Positions 1 through 5,530 of a stretch of 7,042 nt of DNA are shown here, in pieces. The translations under genes were made by a program, and so were the position numbers. The notes beneath the pieces were generated by a model. That model saw nothing but the letters and a program-made list of their open reading frames with translations, did no database searches and was not told where the DNA came from. The stretch covers positions 1-7,042 of the forward strand of contig DASWMI010000204.1 in NCBI GenBank assembly GCA_036399835.1, read 5' to 3'. Positions within the stretch are counted from its first letter, which is position 1. Every line of letters begins with the position of its first letter. This DNA is from DASYML01 sp036399835. GTDB lineage: Bacteria; Acidobacteriota; Blastocatellia; Pyrinomonadales; Pyrinomonadaceae.

Positions 1-1141
1 CTGCGCCAGTTGAGATGGATGAGATGCCTGCTAAAAGGGCCGCGCTCGAATTGTTGGAGCCTGTCGGCGTGATCTGCGGGTCAAAGCCCATCGCGCGGTG
101 GACCGCTTCCGACATCCGTACAAGATAGGAGTCGCGGTGTCCAGGGATGACCGCCGCAGGAGATTTCGAGATGACATCCGTTTTGAGCACAACGCCCGCG
201 CGCTCGGCCTCTTCTTTCAGTATCTTCTCAATCCTCTGTTCGAGGTCCGCGATAACCTCGTTGCTCGTCGAGCGCAAGTCAACTGTAAACCATGCGTCGG
301 AGGCTTTGGCGTTGACGACCTCAGAGCCGCCGAGCATCCCTATGTTGAGATTCGACGAAGGATTGGTCGGAACTTTCAGCTCGTAAATACGCTGTATGGC
401 GCGTGCGAGCGGGAGCGTAGCCGAATAGGGCGGTGTGCGCGAGCGCGTGTGCCCGCCTGGTCCAATAAAGTGATGGCGATACCAGTTGATGCCTATGCCC
501 GCGTAGGTAAAGTTTTCAAAGCCTCCGTCGAGCGCGATGTAGTGGTCCACCCTTCCCTTGTTCGCTTTGACAAACTCTTCAGCGCCCTTCATCGTCGTCT
601 CTTCCTCGACGGTGAAGACGAAGATGAGGTCGCCTTTCGTCCTCATCTGCGCGGCGTTGAGAGCGCGTATGGTGGCGAGCATGGCTTCTATATTGCGCGT
701 GTCGTCGCCCACGCCGGGAGCGTAGATTTTGCCTTCGCGGATGGTGGCCTTAATCTTGAGACCCGGTTGAAAGACCGTGTCCATGTGCGCGTCGAAGACG
801 ACGGTTGGACCAGCGCCCGTACCCTTGCGCACGGCGACTAGATTGCCCGCCGAATCGTAGTGAATATCCGCCAGCTTATACTTGCGCAAGAGTCTTTCGA
901 TGTAACGAGCGCGCGTCTTTTCCTGTCCCGAAGGCGCGTTGATTTCAGTAATCGCGGTCCATTCGCGTAAGATTGCTGCGCGCTCTCGGTCTATGAACTC
1001 GAAAGCCGAACGGACATCCCGTCGGCTTTGTAAGGCCTGGACCTGTTCCGTATATTGCGCGACCGTTTGATGCTGCGCGCGGACCAAAGCATGGCAGGTT
1101 AAGGCCGCGAGCAGGATGAGCGCCGTCATGATTCTTCGCAT
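1..1141 (-). CDS. Secreted M20-family zinc metallopeptidase (PepT/CPG2-like), C-terminus cut off by window edge
   Basis: This gene reads from 1141 leftward off the window, so 380 codons are visible and roughly the last 30 or more are missing. Residues 1-22 form a Sec signal peptide (Arg-Arg, hydrophobic core, then VRA before Gln), which places the enzyme outside the cytoplasm. The M20 metal-site motifs appear in order: HMD at 119-121 (His and Asp ligands), GVGDD at 143-147 (bridging Asp), the EE pair at 179-180 (general base and ligand), and LDGG with Asp205. GPGGHT at 227-232 begins the inserted dimerisation domain, which runs to about residue 325. The catalytic domain resumes with GSNNSSAALLAG near 361-372; the last His ligand lies beyond the edge. 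Known M20 enzymes hydrolyse small peptides or N-acyl amino acids; the substrate cannot be read here. I chose ATG 1141 over the in-frame ATG at 1147 because a GGGAA lies about 6-8 bases upstream of it, whereas it abuts the 1147 ATG. The gene is divergent from the O-antigen ligase gene. Confidence 0.93.
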   Translation of the reverse strand, partial: MRRIMTALILLAALTCHALVRAQHQTVAQYTEQVQALQSRRDVRSAFEFIDRERAAILREWTAITEINAPSGQEKTRARYIERLLRKYKLADIHYDSAGNLVAVRKGTGAGPTVVFDAHMDTVFQPGLKIKATIREGKIYAPGVGDDTRNIEAMLATIRALNAAQMRTKGDLIFVFTVEEETTMKGAEEFVKANKGRVDHYIALDGGFENFTYAGIGINWYRHHFIGPGGHTRSRTPPYSATLPLARAIQRIYELKVPTNPSSNLNIGMLGGSEVVNAKASDAWFTVDLRSTSNEVIADLEQRIEKILKEEAERAGVVLKTDVISKSPAAVIPGHRDSYLVRMSEAVHRAMGFDPQITPTGSNNSSAALLAGISSISTGA

Positions 1142-1226
1142 GTGCATTTCCCAATCGAAGATGTCTGTGAGCTTTCTCTTTATTCTAATTGCTTCTGACG
1201 AAATCAAGAAGGGCTGATTGAAGTAG
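1142..1226. promoter_or_regulatory. Short divergent intergenic region between peptidase and O-antigen ligase genes
   Basis: The 85 bp must hold the start signals of both divergent genes. Toward the peptidase (minus strand) a TAGAAT at 1182-1187 could be a -10 element, with TTGATT at 1202-1207 upstream. The spacing of 14 is too short for a good sigma70 promoter, so I do not claim it. Toward the ligase gene, AAGAAGG around 1206-1212 is a distant possible Shine-Dalgarno. No palindrome stands out. Confidence 0.3.
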
Positions 1227-2798
1227 ATGAACTCACACGCCGAGAGTGGCGCAGCGAGCACGGAGACCGGAGCGCGTCGTGAGGGCAGAGTTCCTCTGCG
1301 CGTCTGGGTTGAGCGCGCCATCGTCGCCTGGCTCTTCGTGCTGGCCCTCTCTGCGCCGCATTCGATTGCCGCGACGCAAATTGCCTGGGGAGTCGGGATG
1401 CTGCTGTGGGTCTTGCGATTGACGTTGCGCCCGCGTCCAAAGACCTACAGAACCCCTCTGGATTACGCGCTGCTCGGATTCTTTATCCTCACGGGCCTCT
1501 CGGCCTTTCTCTCCTACGAGCCTTTCGTCTCCATCGGCAAGCTGCGCGCCGCGAGCCTCTTTACCATCGTTTATCTGGTCGCGGAAAATGTTCCCTCGCG
1601 CCGCACGTTGCGCGCTCTGGCCCTGACGCTCATCGCCTCCTGCACGATTAACGTCGTCTACACGCTGGTCCAGCGCGTCATCGGGCGCGGCGTCAAGCTT
1701 GAGAATCTATCCAAGGCCAGCCCGCTCTATCTGGCCGGAGTGCGTGAAGGCAATACCGTGCTGGAAGTTGACGGCCAATCCGTGCGCAGTCCTGAAGCAC
1801 TGGTCCAGGCGCTCACAGCTTCGAGCGCGAACGCTGCCGTGCCGCTGCCTTCAGCGACTGCCCAACTGAAGGTTTACGGCTCGGAGATATACTGGAATTT
1901 CCAAATGCCGCGCGGGAGTTTGCTGGAAGGAAAGACTGCGCTCGAAAGGCTTGGAGTCGGGAGCTGGTCGCGCGGGCGCGACTGGCGCGCGGCGGGATTT
2001 TACGGCCACTACGTGACCTATGCCGAATCGCTTCAACTGATAGCTTCGCTCGCCCTCGGCATCCTGATAGTTTTACCGCGCAAGCGAAGCTGGCCTGGCA
2101 TCCTCTTACTGCTGGCAACGGTCGGGTTCGGTCTGGCTTTGATATGGACGGTGACGCGCGCTTCATGGCTGGCGCTGCTCATCTCTGCTTGCTTGATGGT
2201 GCTGATAGGCGCGTCACGCCGGACGCTGCTGCTGATCATGCTCAGCCTGCTCCTGCTCGTTCCGGCAGGTTTATACCTCTTGCAGCAGAAGCGAAACGTC
2301 GGGTTCTTCGATCAAAAGGATGAGTCAATCAAGTGGCGACAGACGGTCTGGCGTGAAGGAGCACGACTGCTGGTGAGCAAGTCTCGTCATCTATTGGTCG
2401 GGGTCGGGATGGATTCGCTTAAAGCTCACTGGAGAGAGTGGGGGTTGTTTGATCAGGGGCGGCTACCCGTAGGCCACATGCATTCTAACCTCTTGCAGTT
2501 GGCCGTCGAAAGAGGTCTCCCGGCGCTCTTCGTCTGGCTCATACTGCTTGGCATATATGGACGCGTGTTGTGGCGGCTGGCGCACGAGCATGAGATAGGC
2601 GGGTGGCTTGAACGTGGAATTGCGCTCGGCGCGCTGGGTGGTCTCGCGGGCTTCTTCGTCAGCGGACTGGTCCACTATAACTGGGGCGATTCCGAGGTCA
2701 TCATGATCTTCTACTTCATCATGGGTCTCTGTCTCATCATCGAAAGGGAAAGGATAGTACATAAGTCTTCTGTCTCTTCTATGGCCCGCCTTGACTGA
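1227..2798 (+). CDS. O-antigen ligase/polymerase family membrane protein with a PDZ-like periplasmic insert
   Basis: The product is a 523-residue polytopic membrane protein of the O-antigen ligase (Wzy_C, WaaL/Wzy-like) family, which joins or polymerises lipid-linked glycans on the periplasmic face of the inner membrane. About ten to eleven hydrophobic spans are visible: five between roughly 28 and 150, then spans near 262-285, 290-328, 333-352, 430-448, 463-484 and 488-506. Family signatures are TRASWLALL around Arg311 and the loop ending HMHSN at 417-421 followed by LLQLAVERGLPALF. The conserved Arg and His correspond to residues essential in WaaL. Unusually, residues 157-225 between spans five and six read like a PDZ core (ASPLYLAGVREGNTVLEVDG, then a predicted helix EALVQAL). 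ATG 1227 directly follows an in-frame TAG, so no longer start exists; the Shine-Dalgarno is weak. Glycan substrate, and whether it is a ligase or a polymerase, cannot be decided. No other glycan genes are in the window. Confidence 0.88.
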   Translation: MNSHAESGAASTETGARREGRVPLRVWVERAIVAWLFVLALSAPHSIAATQIAWGVGMLLWVLRLTLRPRPKTYRTPLDYALLGFFILTGLSAFLSYEPFVSIGKLRAASLFTIVYLVAENVPSRRTLRALALTLIASCTINVVYTLVQRVIGRGVKLENLSKASPLYLAGVREGNTVLEVDGQSVRSPEALVQALTASSANAAVPLPSATAQLKVYGSEIYWNFQMPRGSLLEGKTALERLGVGSWSRGRDWRAAGFYGHYVTYAESLQLIASLALGILIVLPRKRSWPGILLLLATVGFGLALIWTVTRASWLALLISACLMVLIGASRRTLLLIMLSLLLLVPAGLYLLQQKRNVGFFDQKDESIKWRQTVWREGARLLVSKSRHLLVGVGMDSLKAHWREWGLFDQGRLPVGHMHSNLLQLAVERGLPALFVWLILLGIYGRVLWRLAHEHEIGGWLERGIALGALGGLAGFFVSGLVHYNWGDSEVIMIFYFIMGLCLIIERERIVHKSSVSSMARLD

Positions 2799-2845
2799 TG
2801 CCAGCGAGCTTCTCATGAAAAGCAGACCTCTATTCTTTAGAACAA

Positions 2846-2874
2846 GGGCGGAGCCGATTGGATCAACTCCGCCC
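2846..2874. terminator. Hairpin terminator between convergent genes
   Basis: GGGCGGAG (2846-2853) and CTCCGCCC (2867-2874) are perfect 8-bp arms. The 13-base loop contains a further GAT/ATC pairing, giving a longer two-part stem. On the minus strand the stem is followed by TTGTTCT, so it suits the protease gene ending 24 bases away at 2898. On the plus strand it lies 48 bases after the ligase stop, with no clear T run. I read it as a shared, possibly bidirectional terminator, better formed for the minus-strand gene. Confidence 0.72.
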
Positions 2875-2897
2875 CTCCTGCCCTTAATCTCTCGCGC

Positions 2898-5027
2898 TTA
2901 GTCTGTCATCACGATGCCGTCCGTCATGACAATCCCATCTGTCATCACGATCCCGTCGGTCATCACAATTCCGTCCGTCATGACGATGCCGTCTGTCATC
3001 ACGATGCCATCGGTCATGACAATCCCGTCCGTCATAACTATCCCGTCAGTCATCACGATACCGCCGGAGAGATAGATACCGCCGCTCAGGTAAATACCAT
3101 CCGTCATGACGATGCCATCGGTCATGACAATCCCGTCGGTCATCACAATACCATCCGTCATGACGATGCCGTCGGTCATCACGATGCCGCCACTCAGGTA
3201 GATGCCGTCGGTCATCACGATGCCGTCCGAGAGGACGATGCCATTGCTCAGGTGAGTGCCGTCTGTCATGACTATGCCGTCGCCGCGCAACAGGCCGTCG
3301 GTCATCACGATGCCATCTGTCATGACGATCCCATCGGTCATGACAATTCCGTCCGTCATGACGATGCCGTCGGTCATCACGATGCCGCTGCTGAGAATCT
3401 TGCCATCGGTCATCACGATGCCGTTGATGAGTACGGGATGGTCGCTGAAGAGCACGCCTTCCGCATAAGAGACGTGAGAGTTGAACTCGACTGTTTCGCC
3501 AGCGATGGTAGAAGATTTGCCGAGCGTGTTGAGGGTCGTGTTAGCACGGAAAACGTTGTCGCCCGCGTGGAGCTTGTTTGCGTTCGGGACGATGGCGCGC
3601 GCCATCTGGACCGCGCCGACAGCGTTAATCTGGCCTGCGCCCTGCGAAACTATGCTCAGTAGCTGGTTGCCGTAGCGGACGCCCGGAAGAAGCTGTGCGG
3701 TGCGCGTCAGGGTCGCTTTGACGAGCGCGGGGTTGAGAGAGCGGTTGGCTTCGAGCATCAGCGCGATGGTGCCGGAGACGACTGGCGCTGCGAACGAGGT
3801 GCCGGAATATTTGAAGTAAGCATTCGGTATCGCACCTTCTGCCAAGGGCTGCTGGATGTTCTTCGTCATCTGCGCGACAAACGCAGGGTTGGAGGCTTGC
3901 GACATGGCGGCGATGATGCGCGTGCCCGGAGCGACGACATCCGGCTTCGCCAGGTGGTCAATCTGCGTCGGTCCCTTTGAGGAATAATCCGCCACGTTAT
4001 CGTCCGAGCGCTGCGCAGTGCCGCGCGCATCGGTTGCGCCAACGGTAATAACATAAGGGCTGTTGGCAGGGCTGGTGATGGTGGCATAGGCGAGCTGGTA
4101 AATCGGTTTGCCCTGTTTGTCGTAGCCGACCTCTTTGGTCGTGTGACCGTAGTTGCCAGCGCTGCACACAACGACGATGCCTGCCTTGACGAGGCTCGCG
4201 ACGGCTTTGCAGACAGGGTCTGTTCTGAAGGATTCGCGGATGGGAGCGCCTATGCTCATGTTCACGATGCGAACGTTGTAACGCGCGCCGTTCTCGGCTA
4301 TCCAGTTAAGAGCGTTGAGCACGCTGCTGGTTTTGCCGATCCCGTTCTCATCAATCACGCGCAGGTCAACCAGATTAGCCTCGGGCGCGATGCCCGCATA
4401 ATTGTCTGCGTAGCCGCGCGAAGCCGAACCATTGCCAGCCGCCACGCCCGCCACGCCAGTACCGTGACCGAAAGCGTCGCCGCTCTTTGAAGAGCCTGTG
4501 AAATCAACTGAAGTCAGGACGCGTGATTTATTGCGGCTATTGAAGTCCGGGTGCTGAGCCGAGATACCGCTGTCCACGAAGGCTATGGTGACGCCCTTGC
4601 CAGTGAAACCCGGCATCCCCTCAAGCCCCGACTGGACCTGCGCGGCGCCCGTGGTTTCCGTCGTCGTATTCTGTGCTCTGACTTCTCTGTCGGGCGAGAT
4701 GTAGTCTATCTCTTCGCTTGCGGCGAGCGCTGCCAGGCTGCTGGCCGGAACGTCTGCCACCATCGCGTTGAGGGCATCGAAGCTGGCGCGCTTCTGACCG
4801 CCAAGGCTTGCCACCATGGCGTCCTGCGCAGCCGACGGGCGACCCTTGGTCTGGATAATCACACGTACTGTTCCGGCGCGGTTGGTTTGCAGGTCGGAGG
4901 CGAGCTTGCTGGCTTTAGCAGATGCCGCACGGCTTGTCCGGTTCGTTGCCGCAAAGCTCGTCAGCTGTAAAAGGGAAGTCAGAACCAGGGTGGTTAGGGT
5001 CAGGTAAGCTGTTAGACGACGCAACAT
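2898..5027 (-). CDS. Secreted subtilisin-like (S8) serine protease with C-terminal GIVMTD hexapeptide tail
   Basis: The product is a 709-residue serine endopeptidase of the subtilisin family, exported by a signal peptide at residues 1-27 (LRRLTAYL, then a Leu/Thr-rich core to SFAA). Residues about 52-117 (TVRVIIQTKG to YISPDREV) look like an I9-type inhibitory propeptide, so the enzyme is probably made as a zymogen and self-processed. The catalytic domain spans about 143-480: Asp152 in AFVDSGI, His188 in FGHGTGVAG, oxyanion Asn292 in CSAGNYG, and Ser411 in YSGTSFAAP. All are intact. A linker of about 55 residues leads to residues 536-709, which are 29 back-to-back hexapeptides reaching the last codon. 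I start at ATG 5027 rather than 14 codons upstream at 5069, because AAAAGGA lies 7 bases before 5027 and the signal peptide begins there; the longer version would add a charged leader. No sorting motif such as LPXTG follows the tail, so its destination (periplasm, outer surface or medium) is open. Subtilases are common in secreted nutrition, but the tail suggests something more specific. Confidence 0.96.
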   Translation of the reverse strand: MLRRLTAYLTLTTLVLTSLLQLTSFAATNRTSRAASAKASKLASDLQTNRAGTVRVIIQTKGRPSAAQDAMVASLGGQKRASFDALNAMVADVPASSLAALAASEEIDYISPDREVRAQNTTTETTGAAQVQSGLEGMPGFTGKGVTIAFVDSGISAQHPDFNSRNKSRVLTSVDFTGSSKSGDAFGHGTGVAGVAAGNGSASRGYADNYAGIAPEANLVDLRVIDENGIGKTSSVLNALNWIAENGARYNVRIVNMSIGAPIRESFRTDPVCKAVASLVKAGIVVVCSAGNYGHTTKEVGYDKQGKPIYQLAYATITSPANSPYVITVGATDARGTAQRSDDNVADYSSKGPTQIDHLAKPDVVAPGTRIIAAMSQASNPAFVAQMTKNIQQPLAEGAIPNAYFKYSGTSFAAPVVSGTIALMLEANRSLNPALVKATLTRTAQLLPGVRYGNQLLSIVSQGAGQINAVGAVQMARAIVPNANKLHAGDNVFRANTTLNTLGKSSTIAGETVEFNSHVSYAEGVLFSDHPVLINGIVMTDGKILSSGIVMTDGIVMTDGIVMTDGIVMTDGIVMTDGLLRGDGIVMTDGTHLSNGIVLSDGIVMTDGIYLSGGIVMTDGIVMTDGIVMTDGIVMTDGIVMTDGIYLSGGIYLSGGIVMTDGIVMTDGIVMTDGIVMTDGIVMTDGIVMTDGIVMTDGIVMTDGIVMTD
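2901..3422 (-). repeat. In-frame 18-bp tandem array: 29 hexapeptides, consensus GIVMTD
   Basis: The array holds exactly 29 units of 18 bp and forms the C-terminus of the subtilase. Read in protein order, 22 units are GIVMTD. The seven variants are GKILSS (unit 2), GLLRGD (8), GTHLSN (10), GIVLSD (11) and GIYLSG (13, 19 and 20). The last nine units are all GIVMTD. Gly at position 1 is invariant, position 4 is Met or Leu in all but GLLRGD, and position 5 is Thr or Ser in all but GLLRGD. The DNA is far less uniform than the protein: the 22 identical hexapeptides use 15 different nucleotide sequences that differ only at synonymous sites. A six-residue period with Gly and small or beta-branched residues suits a beta-solenoid or beta-roll, but no structure can be proven from sequence reading. 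Confidence 0.98.
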
Positions 5028-5034
5028 GTTTTTT

Positions 5035-5041
5035 TCCTTTT
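5035..5041 (-). promoter_or_regulatory. Shine-Dalgarno site that fixes the subtilase start
   Basis: On the minus strand AAAAGGA is followed by a run of A and a C, then the ATG at 5027, a spacing of about 7 bases. The upstream in-frame ATG at 5069 has no comparable site, so this motif supports the shorter protein beginning with the signal peptide. Confidence 0.8.
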
Positions 5042-5138
5042 CGTCGTGCCTGGTCCGTCGAAGCCGCATTTAAATCTGCGAGGGGGAATCGGCACAAAAT
5101 GCAAAATAAGTTATCAAGGCAGATCGCTGAACAGGATT

Positions 5139-5167
5139 CGCTGGCCTCCGGTGAGGCTCGGCCAGCG
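5139..5167. repeat. Inverted repeat / hairpin in the subtilase leader
   Basis: The outer arms CGCTGGCC (5139-5146) and GGCCAGCG (5160-5167) are perfect complements. An alternative inner pairing GCCTC/GAGGC closes a CGGT tetraloop. The element sits about 110 bases upstream of the subtilase ATG and would lie in the leader RNA if transcription starts further upstream. It could be a leader control element, an attenuator or a processing stem; nothing here decides between these. Confidence 0.6.
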
Positions 5168-5172
5168 CCGTT

Positions 5173-5200
5173 TCGAGTTTAAAGGCCGCTTTCAACTCGA
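5173..5200. repeat. Second inverted repeat / hairpin upstream of subtilase
   Basis: TCGAGTT (5173-5179) pairs with AACTCGA (5194-5200), and AAAG (5181-5184) pairs with CTTT (5189-5192). This gives 11 base pairs interrupted by one T-C mismatch and capped by GCCG. It lies 5 bases from the previous hairpin, so the two form one structured block of about 60 bases. On neither strand does a clear T run follow, which argues against a simple intrinsic terminator. Confidence 0.6.
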
Positions 5201-5346
5201 CCCGGACTTGATTCCTGTCAACGATCTGCCCCTCCCTATTTCAATCCTCGTGCCACACCGAAGATTCCTTGCTACCCCCATAACCCCAACTATTTCATCG
5301 CTTACAACCCCCAAACGAATACTCCCAAAAGCTATCATAACCACCA

Positions 5347-5373
5347 AAAATTGGATACCAGCTATCCAATTTT
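5347..5373. terminator. Perfect 11-bp AT-rich hairpin, candidate terminator of the TPR gene
   Basis: AAAATTGGATA (5347-5357) and TATCCAATTTT (5363-5373) are exact complements around a five-base loop. On the minus strand the stem ends in TTTTT, as expected of an intrinsic terminator, and it lies about 160 bases past the TPR gene stop. The stem is AT-rich with only two G-C pairs, so it is weak for that role. A regulator-binding site is the main alternative. Confidence 0.45.
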
Positions 5374-5428
5374 CAACACAAAAATACCAAATCCCCGGAT
5401 TTTCTAAGTAAAACCCAACCATATCAAA

Positions 5429-5464
5429 ACTGATAACGAAGTATACACTGATAACGAAGTATAC
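5429..5464. repeat. Perfect 18-bp tandem duplication, two copies
   Basis: ACTGATAACGAAGTATAC occurs twice head to tail (5429-5446 and 5447-5464). Each copy contains the palindrome GTATAC, so the GTATAC centres are 18 bp apart. It lies 67 bases past the TPR gene stop, with no gene over it. It may be a slippage duplication or a pair of direct binding sites. Confidence 0.9.
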
Positions 5465-5530
5465 AGCTATGAGGCTTTGCCTAAAAAGCTCCACATGCCC
5501 AATAAGTGCTTAAGGTTGCCCAAAAACTAT

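Larger units (their letters stand above)
5028..5530. other. Gene-poor 500-bp region between TPR regulator and subtilase
   Basis: No convincing gene is present. The region is the downstream flank of the TPR gene and the upstream flank of the subtilase gene, both on the minus strand. It contains two GC-rich hairpins (5139-5200), an AT-rich hairpin (5347-5373) and an 18-bp tandem duplication (5429-5464). From about 5220 to 5420 the plus strand is strikingly poor in G and rich in A and C (runs such as CCCCC and CCCC), so the minus strand is G/T-rich. A TTGACA on the minus strand at 5216-5221 matches a -35 element perfectly but has no good -10 partner at 16-18 bases. TTGATA at 5112-5117 likewise lacks one. 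The subtilase promoter therefore cannot be named. Confidence 0.7.

Noticed and set aside
98..841. Long open frame on the plus strand (247 codons) antisense to the peptidase
   Set aside because: The minus strand here encodes all M20 motifs in order. The plus-strand product is Arg/Val-rich with no recognisable domain and no ribosome site, as expected of a GC-rich shadow frame.
2919..3368. Recurrent palindrome GTCATGAC inside the array, as a protein-binding site
   Set aside because: It arises whenever GTC encodes Val before Met-Thr, so the codon choice explains it without an operator role.
2901..3422. Regular repeats that could suggest a CRISPR array or iterons
   Set aside because: The units abut with no spacers, are in frame with the protease, and vary only at synonymous positions, so this is a coding tandem repeat.
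3252..3662. Plus-strand open frame with repeated His-His-Asp and Val-Gly motifs
   Set aside because: It is the antisense reading of the GIVMTD array; its repetitiveness is inherited from the subtilase codons.
5429..5464. Resemblance of the 18-bp repeats to loxP arms
   Set aside because: The shared letters are limited to the ATAAC and GTATA ends; the CGAAG core is in the wrong order and no inverted arm or spacer exists.
5192..5494. 100-codon minus-strand frame with GTG start in the intergenic region
   Set aside because: It lacks a ribosome site and any recognised motif. It runs through the 18-bp duplication and two hairpins, and its hydrophobic look follows from G/T-rich DNA. A decayed gene cannot be excluded.
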